Assembly (NCBI RefSeq): GCF_014647515.1
Contig: NZ_BMPI01000082.1
Span: forward strand, 1 to 45,892
Origin: Dactylosporangium sucinum
GTDB taxonomy: Bacteria; Actinomycetota; Actinomycetes; Mycobacteriales; Micromonosporaceae
Direction: 5' to 3'
Length of the DNA: 45,892 nt
Part shown: positions 15,076 to 23,545 of the stretch, piece after piece
Layout: each line of letters starts with the position of its first letter
Numbering within the stretch: position 1 is the stretch's first letter
Notes under the pieces: generated by a model
The model's input: the letters and a program-made list of their open reading frames with translations, nothing else
The model's database searches: none
Told to the model about the DNA's origin: nothing
Made by a program: the position numbers and the translations under genes

Positions 15076-17613
15076 TCAGCGGGAGACGTACCACCTTCGC
15101 ACCGTCTTGTCGGTACCCGTAGCGAGCAGCAGTTGCCCGTCCGGGCTGAACACCAAGTCGGTGTAGGTCCCGGAAGGGCCGGACAACTCCATCAGGCCTT
15201 GGCCGCTCGCCACATCGAACAGCGCCGGTAGGCCGTTCGTGTCCACGGCGGCGATGAGCTTGCCGTCCGGGCTGAACACCACGTCGCCTTGGGTCGGCAC
15301 GGTCAGCGCCGCGCGCATCTTCCGGGTCGCCAGGTCGTAGAGCTGGACCATCCCCGCAGCGTTGGTGGCGTAGGTCTTGGAATCGGGGCTGAAGCCTGCG
15401 AAGGTTCCGGCATTGCCGACCGACGTGAGCAGCTTGCCATCGGGCACGCCGCGTAGCTCGAAGCCGCCCACGCTGCTGGGCCTGCCGTTGGCGGCGGTCG
15501 AGCCGTCGGCACTGATCCACACCGGGAACCAGGCGTTGTCGAGCGTCGCGACGGCCTTGCCGGCGGCCACGTCCCAGATCTTCACCACACCACCGGCCGC
15601 AGCGGAGACGAGCACCTTCCCGTCGCCGCTGAACGCCATGCTCTGGATCCCGTCGCTGCGGTTGGCCAGGGTTGTCAGCAGCGTCCCGTTCGCCGCGTCC
15701 CAGATGCGGACCGGCGCGTCGAAGGGATCACCGGAAGCGAGCGTGCTGGCGGTGGCGACGGTCTTGCTGTCGGGACTGAACGCCACGTACGCGCTGCCCT
15801 CGTGGCCCGGAAGCGAGGCCAACACTCTTCCGGTGGCGGTTTCGCGCAGCTCGACGGCGATGCCCCCGTCGCCGCCGAGGACACCCATCGGCGTCCCGCT
15901 GACGGTGGTGACCTCACGTTTGCCCGTGAACGTGGTGCCGGCGACGATCGTCCCGTCCGGGCTGAAGGTCACGCCGGAGTCGGTCTCGAAGGTGACGGTG
16001 GAGGCTCCGGTCGCCGCGTTCCAGATCACCGCGGTCTGCGCCGCGGCGGGGTCGGCCGGCTTGTCGATCGTGGCCACCCACCTGCCGTCCGGGCTCAGGT
16101 GGGCCGACTCGACGTCGTGATCGTGGTCCAGTGTGCGAGAGCTGAGCGCCTGGCCGAACGCCGGCGGGCCGCTGCTGGGTGAGTTGGTCCGGTCACGTTC
16201 GGTGAGGGTCGGGACGATGCCGATCGCGGTCGCTGCGGCGGCCACGACCCCGATTGCTGCGATGACCAGCGTCCGCCTTCGCCGCCGCGCGGGTCCAGCA
16301 ACGGCCGGCGATGCGGTCTCGTCCGGCGGTGGTGCCGGGGCCGGGTCGTGGGCTGGATGTTCCGGCGGGTCGACGGGGATGGCTGTGGCGGCGTCGGGTG
16401 GCGGCGTGGGGTCGTCGGGGGTGCCCGCAGCCGTTGCCGTTGCTGCCGTGGCCGGCGGGGCGGGTGCCGTTGCCGGGGCGGTGGCGGGTGGTTGGCGCGG
16501 GTGGCCGGCGGGGTCGGTCGGGGGTCGGATGTGGAGGGTGGCCGGGGTGGGGGTTGTGTGGACGGCGCCGTCGGCGACGACGAGTTGTGGTTCTTCGATG
16601 ACGGTGGCGGGTTGGCCGGTTGCCCGGTGCAGCATCGTGGCGACCAGCGGTGTGCGGGTGGCGCCGCCGACCAGGAACCAGCCCGCGACGCTGTCCGGCC
16701 GGACGCGGGCCTCCCGGACCGTTGCCAGGGTCGTCTGGACGGTCCTGTGCAGTACGTCCGTCGCGGCGTGTTCGAATTCGTGCCGAGTGATGATCACGTC
16801 GCGCCGGGCCTCCGCCACGTACACCGTCGCCGAGGACTCCCGGGTGAGGATCTCCCGGGCCTCGCGCGCGTCCTGCCACAGTTGCAGGCGGTGCCGGCCC
16901 CCGTGGGCGTCCGCCGGATCGTTGATGGTCCGCCACTCCTGCGGCGCCGAGCCGGCCAGCCGCGCCCCGACGTGCCCGACGACCAGCGCGTCGAGGTCGA
17001 GGCCGCCGATGTCGTCGAACCCGCGGTAGGCCAGCGTCTCGAACCCGTCCGCGGTGCGCTGTACGACGCTCACGTCGAAGGTGCCGGCACCGAGGTCGTA
17101 GACCACGACGCTCTGGCCGGCGGCGAGCCGGTTGCCCAGCACCGTGGTGAAGTAGGCCGCCGCGGCGACCGGCTCGGCCAGCAGCGCCGGCGCCGGCAAC
17201 CCGACCCGTTGCGCAGCGTCCGTCAGTACCCGGCGCCGGGCCGGGCCCCACGCCACCGGGTGGGTGAGGGTGACCTGGCCGGCCGGACCACCGGCGATCC
17301 GTCGTGCCTCGGCGGCCACCCGGTCCAGCACCGCCGCGACCAGGTCGGTGAGCGTGTGGGCCCGGTCGCCGAGCAGCACGTCGAGCTCGTCGATCCGACG
17401 TTTCGGGTTCGGTTCGAACCGGGCCGGGTCGGCGCGGGCGGCCCGTTCCGCGTCGCGGCCGACCAGTAGCCGGCCGTCCGCGGCGGCGAACACCGCCGAG
17501 GGCAGCAACGGCGAACTGTCGAACAGCAACGGCCGGCTACGCCCGTCGGGCCAGCGCAGCACCGCGACGGTGTTGGAGGTGCCGTAGTCGATGCCCAGAT
17601 GAAGATCCGCCAC
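15076..17613 (-). CDS. Membrane-anchored Hsp70-type ATPase fused to WD40 repeats
   Basis: An 845-residue protein. Residues 1-~345 are an Hsp70/actin-type ATPase: LGIDYGTSNTVAVL (phosphate 1), VVYDLGAGTFDVSVV (phosphate 2), GGLDLDALV, and FLVGGATRTPLV (adenosine). The DnaK substrate-binding domain is absent. A Pro/Ala/Thr linker (~350-440) leads to RRRRR and one transmembrane helix (~450-472), then about seven WD40-like blades (~490-845) with repeated FSPDGK and DSKTVATAS strands. The positive charges before the helix put the ATPase in the cytoplasm and the propeller outside. The GTG at 17613 has GGAGG 10 bases upstream. This fusion recurs in actinomycetes, with no role established that I know of. 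Confidence 0.85.
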   Translation of the reverse strand: MADLHLGIDYGTSNTVAVLRWPDGRSRPLLFDSSPLLPSAVFAAADGRLLVGRDAERAARADPARFEPNPKRRIDELDVLLGDRAHTLTDLVAAVLDRVAAEARRIAGGPAGQVTLTHPVAWGPARRRVLTDAAQRVGLPAPALLAEPVAAAAYFTTVLGNRLAAGQSVVVYDLGAGTFDVSVVQRTADGFETLAYRGFDDIGGLDLDALVVGHVGARLAGSAPQEWRTINDPADAHGGRHRLQLWQDAREAREILTRESSATVYVAEARRDVIITRHEFEHAATDVLHRTVQTTLATVREARVRPDSVAGWFLVGGATRTPLVATMLHRATGQPATVIEEPQLVVADGAVHTTPTPATLHIRPPTDPAGHPRQPPATAPATAPAPPATAATATAAGTPDDPTPPPDAATAIPVDPPEHPAHDPAPAPPPDETASPAVAGPARRRRRTLVIAAIGVVAAAATAIGIVPTLTERDRTNSPSSGPPAFGQALSSRTLDHDHDVESAHLSPDGRWVATIDKPADPAAAQTAVIWNAATGASTVTFETDSGVTFSPDGTIVAGTTFTGKREVTTVSGTPMGVLGGDGGIAVELRETATGRVLASLPGHEGSAYVAFSPDSKTVATASTLASGDPFDAPVRIWDAANGTLLTTLANRSDGIQSMAFSGDGKVLVSAAAGGVVKIWDVAAGKAVATLDNAWFPVWISADGSTAANGRPSSVGGFELRGVPDGKLLTSVGNAGTFAGFSPDSKTYATNAAGMVQLYDLATRKMRAALTVPTQGDVVFSPDGKLIAAVDTNGLPALFDVASGQGLMELSGPSGTYTDLVFSPDGQLLLATGTDKTVRRWYVSR

Positions 17614-17842
17614 CTACACCAATCCTCCAGAGCGCATGCTTGGCCAGGTCACCGTTGCTGGCATCAGCTTCCCGGTGGTCTCCGCGCTCGGCCGGCCGCA
17701 TCTCGGCCCGCCGCCCTGGTTACCGACGACGGCGGTGACGGCCACCGACCACAGTGCCCTGCCCGGCGTGTTCACGGGACCCGAGGATGCGCGACGATCG
17801 CCGGGCACGCCACAAACGTGTCACTCAGTGGCACGCGGATCT

Positions 17843-17848
17843 ACCATC
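17843..17848 (+). promoter_or_regulatory. Leaderless -10 of the IclR gene
   Basis: TACCAT ends 7 bases before the GTG start at 17855 and no SD is present. The rest of 17614-17842 shows no gene. Confidence 0.4.
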
Positions 17849-17854
17849 ACCGGT

Positions 17855-18586
17855 GTGGACGACGGCACCGTCACCGGGCGGGTCCTGCTCATCCTCGCCA
17901 CCGTGGGGCGGCGCGGGCCGATCAGCCTTGCCCGGCTCACGCAGGTCACCGGCGTTCCCAAGCCGACCGTGCGGCGCATCGCCAACGACCTCGCCGCGCG
18001 TGGCATGCTGGTCAGGACGGCCGAGGGGTACGACGCCGGGACCGACCTGCGGCGGCTCGCGCTGCGGGTCACGCGCGACGACGCGCTGCGCCGCACCGCT
18101 GGGCCGCAGCTGCGGGAGCTCAACCGGCGCACCGGGCAGTCGGCCTGGCTCAGCCTCATCGACGGCGACGACGTCCTCATGTTCGACGCGGCGCACGGGC
18201 CCCGGCCGGTCCCGAGCGTCGACTTTCCGTGGCCGACGAGCGAGAAGCTGCAGGGGTACATCGGGACCGCGACCGGACGGGTCGTGCTCGCGCACCGGCC
18301 GGACATCGCGGAGCGCTACGACCGGCTGCCGCTGCGGCCGGCGACCCCGCACGCGCCGTCGTCGCGCCGGCAGCTGGACGCGGAGCTGCGGCGGATCCGC
18401 GACAGCGGCGTGGCGATGGAGGAGGAGCAGTTCCGGCTCGGCTGGAGCTGCGTCGCCGCGCCGGTGCGCGACGCCGCCGGGACGGTCGTGGCCGTGGTCG
18501 GCCTGACCGGGCCGACGGCGGCCTACACGCCGAGCCGCCACGCGGACACGATCGCGCACGCGGCCGAACGGCTCAGCGCGGCGTGA
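17855..18586 (+). CDS. IclR-family transcriptional regulator
   Basis: A 243-residue regulator. The N-terminal winged helix reads GRVLLILATVGRRGPISLARLTQVTGVPKPTVRRIANDLAARGML. The C-terminal GAF-like effector domain includes GYIGTATGRVVLAH, EEEQFRLGWSCVAAPVRDAAGTVVAVVGLTGP and a closing HADTIAHAAERLSA. These match IclR in order and length. The start is set at a GTG with a TACCAT -10 seven bases upstream; a longer in-frame ORF from 17636 lacks conservation. The effector and targets are unknown, as no catabolic operon is adjacent. Confidence 0.85.
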   Translation: MDDGTVTGRVLLILATVGRRGPISLARLTQVTGVPKPTVRRIANDLAARGMLVRTAEGYDAGTDLRRLALRVTRDDALRRTAGPQLRELNRRTGQSAWLSLIDGDDVLMFDAAHGPRPVPSVDFPWPTSEKLQGYIGTATGRVVLAHRPDIAERYDRLPLRPATPHAPSSRRQLDAELRRIRDSGVAMEEEQFRLGWSCVAAPVRDAAGTVVAVVGLTGPTAAYTPSRHADTIAHAAERLSAA

Positions 18587-18661
18587 CCGCAGGCCGCCGT
18601 CCACCAGGGGCAGCCACCCGGAGCCGGCAGATGTCGCGCGGATCCCGGGCTGGCCGGGTGT

Positions 18662-20362
18662 TCACGCGAGCCATGTGAACGCGACGGCCGTTGCTGAGAC
18701 GGCCACCCAGATCAGGTACAGCGGCCACGGGCGTCGTGGCGCTGGAAGTCCAGGCGGCGGGCCTACCCGGCCCGTGTCGAGCGCGACGCGTCGTGCGTGC
18801 CGCAGCGCGGCGGCCAGCTGCCGGGGCGAGCGGGCGACGCCGGCCGCCGGTCGGCCGCCTGCCGCCGGGACCGCGAACGTGATCTCGCCGTCGGTCAGCA
18901 GCACCTCGCCGTCCTCGGTGATCTCGATGGCGGTGCCCGGCGTCCAGGCCATACGGCGGCATCCCCACGGTGTCAGTACCGAGACGCCCCCGACGCTCCA
19001 GCATGCGCGAGGTCGTAGGTAGTACCGCCATGCCAGCTCGCATGCCACGCCCGCGCTCACGACGCCGAGGACCGCGAGCGCCATGGCCGGTGCGGTCCCG
19101 GCGGCGGCAGCCATCGTGACCGTCACGATGGCTGCCGCCTGCACCGCCGTGCCCGCCCAGGAGCGAAGTGACGCGGCGCGGTGCTCCCGGACGGTCGACG
19201 GATCCTGGTCGTCCGGCAGGAGATCGGCCGGGTCGACGGCAGGCTCGCCGTCGTCCTCGATGCCGGCCGGCAGACCCCGGCCGCTGTCGTACGGAACGGT
19301 CTCCACCTCGGCGACCGGCCTGGTGGGAACGCGGACGCGACCGTCGACCTCCACCGCGCACCACCGCCCGGCGTGGGGATCGCCGAACAGGGTAGCGGGC
19401 ACCGTGTGCACCCGCGCGCGGACATCGGAGTCCTCGTCGTCCAAGCCGTGCGGCGGGCGTTCGTGAACAACGACGACGTTGAACTGCCGTGCGCTTCCCG
19501 GTGGGCCCGGGAGCAGCACGGCGATCTCATCACCGTGGTCAAGCACCCGCACGGCATGGACCGCTTGCGGCTCGGCGAACAACCGGCGCAGCATTCGCCG
19601 TCGTCCGTAGGCCTGGGCGAGCAGCCCCACCCCGCCGCCGACGACCGGTACCAGCGGCAGGAACAGCACCGTGATGTCGTACGGTTCGGTGCTGAGCTGC
19701 CGCAGCCCTGCGTCGTCCATCAGCACCTCGACCCGGAGCCCGACCGGGTAGTCGGAGGCGGAGAGCACCTCGGCGACGAACTCCGTGCCGTCCGCGAGCC
19801 TCAGGCGGACAGCGTCGGCGTCGTCCACGTGCTCAAGGACCTCGGCGGTCAGACGGTCGGCGGCGGCCTGCTGCGCATCGACCTGGTTCTGCCGCCACAG
19901 GGTCAGGCCCATGGCCGCGAGACCGGCGGCCACCAGCAGCGCTCCGGCGATACCGCTGAGCGTGCCCACCGCCGGCAGCCGGTGCGGTGCCGGCGGCTGC
20001 CGCCGGACAGCACTCGCGAGCGGCTCTTGCCACCGCAGCCGTGCGACGCCGACCGCGGCGACGACCAACGCCAGCGGCAGCAACGCACGCCAGCCGAGCT
20101 GGGAGTCGTCGACCCGGTCGGCGATCGGCCACAGCACGGCGCACACCACCGCCGCGCCCACGGCCGCCCACCGGTGCAGGTAGGACATCACCGCGGTCGC
20201 GGCGAGCACGCCCACCGCGATGGACATGACCGGCTCCGGATCGCACCGATCGGCGGTGCAGGGAACGTCGGGCACCGTGAAGACGGTCAGCAGCAGGACC
20301 GTCGCCGCGGTCCCGGCGACGAGGTGATCAGCGCGGGGGTACGGACGCATGCCCGTGATCAT
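18662..20362 (-). CDS. Large membrane protein of unknown function
   Basis: A 566-residue protein. Hydrophobic segments lie near residues 15-35, 45-90, 95-110, 140-165, 225-250, 415-455 and 545-565. Between them are soluble parts: one after the fourth helix (DGTEFVAEVLSASDYPVGLRVEVL) resembles the beta-barrel loop of DUF3592-like membrane proteins, and a long acidic segment (~310-395) follows. I do not recognise the family with confidence. The ATG at 20362 is taken; TTG 20380 and ATG 20350 are alternatives and none has a good SD. It is downstream of and convergent with the IclR gene. Confidence 0.6.
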   Translation of the reverse strand: MITGMRPYPRADHLVAGTAATVLLLTVFTVPDVPCTADRCDPEPVMSIAVGVLAATAVMSYLHRWAAVGAAVVCAVLWPIADRVDDSQLGWRALLPLALVVAAVGVARLRWQEPLASAVRRQPPAPHRLPAVGTLSGIAGALLVAAGLAAMGLTLWRQNQVDAQQAAADRLTAEVLEHVDDADAVRLRLADGTEFVAEVLSASDYPVGLRVEVLMDDAGLRQLSTEPYDITVLFLPLVPVVGGGVGLLAQAYGRRRMLRRLFAEPQAVHAVRVLDHGDEIAVLLPGPPGSARQFNVVVVHERPPHGLDDEDSDVRARVHTVPATLFGDPHAGRWCAVEVDGRVRVPTRPVAEVETVPYDSGRGLPAGIEDDGEPAVDPADLLPDDQDPSTVREHRAASLRSWAGTAVQAAAIVTVTMAAAAGTAPAMALAVLGVVSAGVACELAWRYYLRPRACWSVGGVSVLTPWGCRRMAWTPGTAIEITEDGEVLLTDGEITFAVPAAGGRPAAGVARSPRQLAAALRHARRVALDTGRVGPPPGLPAPRRPWPLYLIWVAVSATAVAFTWLA

Positions 20363-20405
20363 GCCCGATACCAGCGTCAACCACCGACCAGCACAGTGCC
20401 GGGGC

Positions 20406-22013
20406 TCAGGCCGGTTGGACGGACAGCCGGTGCTGGAACACGTTGCGGGGGTCCCAGCGGGCCTTCGCCCGTTGCAGGCGGGGATAGTTGGCGCCGTAGT
20501 ACAGGGTGGGCCAGGGCACGCCGGAGGTGTTCCACGCCGGGTCGGCGAGGTCGACGTCCGGATAGTTGATGTACGAGCCGTCGTTGATCGCGCCGGGCAC
20601 CGGCACCCCGCCGGTGTCGGCGTACACGTCGCGGTAGAACTCGCGGATCCAGGCCAGATGCCGGGCGTCCTCGGCCGGGTCGGCCCAGCCGGCCAGGTAG
20701 AACAGCTTGACCACCGAGTCGCGCTGGGCCGTCGCGGTCGCCGCCGGTGACACGGCGTTGATCTGCCCGCCGTACGTGTTGAGACTCAACGACCCGACCG
20801 GGTTCTCGTAGTCGGCGCGGGTCAGGTGATGGTGGACGGCGGCGAGTTGCCGGTCGGTGAAGCCGCCGCGCAGGTACCCCGCCTTGGTCTTCAGCCGCCA
20901 CTGCTTGCCGTCGTCGCCGTTGCCCCGCAACGCCGACGCGAGCCACGGCACGGTCTGCCGGGTCACGACCGGTGTGACGCCGACACCCCGGCTCAGCGCC
21001 GCGACGTGCTCGTCGAGCAGCCACGCGCCGTCGGCGCCGCCGGCCACCTGACCGATCAGCGAATGACCGCCGGCGGGCCGGCGCGACAGCACCAACTCGC
21101 CGTACAGTCTGGCCTGCGGCGCGCCGGGTGCGCCGTGCCGCACGCACCAGTCGGTGAAGTTCCGGGCCAGCCTGGCGAAGCCCCGCTGGTCCATGCCCTC
21201 CCACGGCCACCACACCGTGAAGGTCAGCACCGACGCGGGCGGCCGGGGCAGGAGGCGGCCCGGATCGTTGCCGGTGGCGCCGGGCGACCGGAACCAGTAC
21301 CGCGTGACGACACCGAAGTTGCCGCCCCCGCCGCCGGTGTGCGCCCACCACAGGTCCCGGCCGGGGTCGGACGGCTCGCGGGTGGCCACCACGGTGCGGG
21401 CCGTGCCGGCGCGGTCCACGACCACCACCTCGACGGCGTACAGGTGGTCGACGACCAGGCCGTGCAGGCGGGACAGCGGCCCGTACCCGCCGCCGGCGAC
21501 ATGGCCGCCGGCACCCACGCCGGGACACGAGCCGCCGGGCAGGGTCACGCCCCAGCCGAGGTGGAGCCTGCGGTACACCTCACCGAGCGTGGCGCCCGCC
21601 TCGACGGCGAACGCGCCCCGCAGCGGGTCGTAGTGGACGCCGGTCATGCCGGACAGGTCGATGACCGTCCGGACGCTCGGGTCGTCGACGAAGTCCTCGA
21701 AGCAGTGACCGCCGCTGCGGACCGCGACGCGTCGCCCGGCGCGCACCGCTTCCTGTACCGCCGCCGCGACCTGCGCCGTCGAGCCCACCACCCGGACCTC
21801 GTCGGGCGTGCCCACAAACCGCCGGTTGCCCCGGCTGACCAGATGCTCGTAGCGCGGATCGTCCGGACCCACCCGGACCGGGCCCAGCGGTGGCGGGCAG
21901 TTGCCCGGTGGAGCGGCGAACGCGGGCGCCACGCCCCGATCGGTGACCACCCCGGCGGCCATGGCCGCGACGGCAGTGGCGCGAAGCACGTCCCTACGGC
22001 GGTGTTCAACCAT
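20406..22013 (-). CDS. Tat-exported FAD-linked oxidoreductase, berberine-bridge-enzyme type
   Basis: A 535-residue flavoprotein. The N-terminus HRRRDVLRATAVAAMAAGV is a twin-arginine signal. The FAD-binding domain (~60-230) has the two residues expected for bicovalent flavin: His103 in RSGGHCFED and Cys163 in GGSCPGVGAGG. It ends with the BBE motif YYGANYPRLQRAKARWDP..VF. Relatives oxidise alcohols, oligosaccharides or natural-product intermediates with O2. Tat export fits a cofactor loaded before secretion. The ATG at 22013 is chosen because it starts directly before the RR motif, with GGAG ~10 bases upstream. Substrate unknown. Confidence 0.88.
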   Translation of the reverse strand: MVEHRRRDVLRATAVAAMAAGVVTDRGVAPAFAAPPGNCPPPLGPVRVGPDDPRYEHLVSRGNRRFVGTPDEVRVVGSTAQVAAAVQEAVRAGRRVAVRSGGHCFEDFVDDPSVRTVIDLSGMTGVHYDPLRGAFAVEAGATLGEVYRRLHLGWGVTLPGGSCPGVGAGGHVAGGGYGPLSRLHGLVVDHLYAVEVVVVDRAGTARTVVATREPSDPGRDLWWAHTGGGGGNFGVVTRYWFRSPGATGNDPGRLLPRPPASVLTFTVWWPWEGMDQRGFARLARNFTDWCVRHGAPGAPQARLYGELVLSRRPAGGHSLIGQVAGGADGAWLLDEHVAALSRGVGVTPVVTRQTVPWLASALRGNGDDGKQWRLKTKAGYLRGGFTDRQLAAVHHHLTRADYENPVGSLSLNTYGGQINAVSPAATATAQRDSVVKLFYLAGWADPAEDARHLAWIREFYRDVYADTGGVPVPGAINDGSYINYPDVDLADPAWNTSGVPWPTLYYGANYPRLQRAKARWDPRNVFQHRLSVQPA

Positions 22014-22034
22014 CTCGCGGACACTCCGTTCCAG

Positions 22035-22070
22035 TTGTCGGCGCCTCGCGGCGCCGGGCCCCGCCGACAA
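22035..22070 (-). promoter_or_regulatory. 5'-leader hairpin before the FAD oxidoreductase
   Basis: A perfect 9-base inverted repeat TTGTCGGCG/CGCCGACAA, with a nested GGCGCC pair inside, lies 20 bases before the start codon. It could be a leader hairpin or an operator; no motif decides between them. Confidence 0.35.
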
Positions 22071-22132
22071 CGCTATGGACGCCGGTCGGCGGACGACATC
22101 CCGCTGACCACCGTGTCGGTGCTGAGGAAAGC

Positions 22133-22152
22133 CCCACCCGAGCCCCGGTGGG
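22133..22152 (-). terminator. Weak hairpin after the TetR gene
   Basis: CCCACC/GGTGGG with an 8-base loop, followed on the minus strand by CTTTCC, lies between the TetR stop and the flavoprotein promoter. Confidence 0.3.
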
Positions 22153-22229
22153 TCAGCCGAAGAGCGCCGCGTCGACCGCGCGGAGGCCGTTGGTCCGACT
22201 TCCGGCGATCGCCCTGTGCCGTTGGTGCG

Positions 22230-22919
22230 TCAGGTCCGAGCGACCGACGGACCCTGTCCACCCTGTGCCCCGGTTGCACCCCCGGCGATGCCGGCCAGCA
22301 CCGTTTCCAGCGTCCGCTCGAACTCAGCCTCACCACCGAACCCCGCTTGCAGGGGAGCCAGGGCGGCCAGGGTCGGATACACGGCCGGATCGAACGCCGG
22401 TTGGGCCGCGCCCGTTGCGGGGTCACCGGACACGTCGGGATCCGCGCTCACGGTAGCGAGCAGATACCCGTTGAGGAATCCGAAGAGCGTCATCGGGGCG
22501 TCCGCGATCGTCTGGTCTGCGATCTCGGCGCGACGCATCGCCGCGGTCAGCCGTTCGAGCGCCGCCAGCGCCACCGCTGAGGTCTGCGCTCGGGTTGCCA
22601 GCAACGGGAAGATTCGGGGATGGCGTATTGCCATGTCCCGGTAGCTGCGGGCCATGGTGCGGGCGATGTCCATCCAGTCGTCGGGCCACTGCGGGGTGGT
22701 GGCCGAGACCTCGGTCAGGACGGCTTCGGAAACGGCGTCCAGCAGCGCGGCCTTGCCCCTGATGTGGTTGTAGATCGACATCGGATCGACGCCGAGTTCG
22801 GATGCCAGGCGGCGCACCCCGAACGACTCCAGACCGTGGCGATCGACGAGGTCCGCCGCCGCAGCGACAATCCGCTCGCGGCTCAGCCCGGCCGGTTTGC
22901 CCTGTGTGCGCTTCGCCAC
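22230..22919 (-). CDS. TetR/AcrR-family transcriptional regulator
   Basis: A 229-residue repressor. The HTH (~10-58) reads SRERIVAAAADLVDRHGLESFGVRRLASELGVDPMSIYNHIRGKAALL, matching the Tet repressor class with a TetR_C-type effector domain (about 80-205). The GTG at 22919 follows a GAGGG site by 6 bases; a TTG at 22943 would start inside the first operator copy. Three copies of an inverted repeat lie just upstream and the divergent 4-TM protein is the likely target. The effector is unknown. Confidence 0.85.
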   Translation of the reverse strand: MAKRTQGKPAGLSRERIVAAAADLVDRHGLESFGVRRLASELGVDPMSIYNHIRGKAALLDAVSEAVLTEVSATTPQWPDDWMDIARTMARSYRDMAIRHPRIFPLLATRAQTSAVALAALERLTAAMRRAEIADQTIADAPMTLFGFLNGYLLATVSADPDVSGDPATGAAQPAFDPAVYPTLAALAPLQAGFGGEAEFERTLETVLAGIAGGATGAQGGQGPSVART

Positions 22920-22943
22920 TCGTCGCCCTCGCGCCTTGTCCAA

Positions 22944-22994
22944 CCTACACCGTAGATCTAGATTCTACACGGTAGGCAATACCTACGGTGTAGG
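22944..22994. promoter_or_regulatory. Three-copy TetR operator in the divergent promoter region
   Basis: Three copies of a near-palindrome with consensus CCTACACSGTAGG: 22944-22955, 22965-22976 and, inverted, 22982-22994. Centres are about 20 and 18 bases apart, near two helical turns. A minus-strand TAGAAT -10 (22967-22962) falls between copies 1 and 2. Confidence 0.75.
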
Positions 22995-23057
22995 TAGCGC
23001 GCGTCAGCGCGTTGCTTCAGACACGGACGTGCGATCCACTCTCCAAGGAGAAGTTCG

Positions 23058-23519
23058 ATGACGAGGACCCGTCATGAGCAATCAGCCATCGGCACGATGT
23101 ACGCGGGCCTCGGGCTCACCGTCGTCGCAATGATCGTGCCGTACATCGCGCGCACGAGCCTGGCCGACCACATCAGGGCCGGCTATCCGACCTACGCGCA
23201 GGGACCCGTCGACACCGCCGTCATGACCTATCTCATCTACCTGACAGTCCTCGGAGCACTCGGCATCGCGTGTTGGTTCGGCGCCATCTGGGCGGTCAGG
23301 ACGGGCAAGCGGTGGGCCCGCAGCGTCGCGACCCTGGTGTTCGCGCTCGGCGCTGGCATCGCGCTGTTCAACCTGCTCGTGAAGGACACCTCCGGGGACA
23401 CGGGCCTGCCGCCGTTGCTCGGTTGGGTCGGGGTGTTGCCGTGCCTGGCAGGGCTCCTGGTGGTCACCTTGCTGTGGAGGACATCGCGACCGACCTCGCA
23501 AGCGCGACAGAACGCGTGA
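23058..23519 (+). CDS. Small four-helix membrane protein, likely target of the divergent TetR
   Basis: A 153-residue protein with four hydrophobic segments at about 15-32, 58-82, 92-108 and 122-142. The third is preceded by a basic KRWARS turn. I recognise no catalytic motif. The ATG at 23058 has AAGGAG about 8 bases upstream. The three-copy operator between it and the TetR gene suggests tight repression, as with TetR-controlled export or envelope proteins. It ends 27 bases from the convergent DUF6493-like ORF. Confidence 0.7.
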   Translation: MTRTRHEQSAIGTMYAGLGLTVVAMIVPYIARTSLADHIRAGYPTYAQGPVDTAVMTYLIYLTVLGALGIACWFGAIWAVRTGKRWARSVATLVFALGAGIALFNLLVKDTSGDTGLPPLLGWVGVLPCLAGLLVVTLLWRTSRPTSQARQNA

Positions 23520-23545
23520 CCTCACGCGCCGTCGCGGTCGGCATG

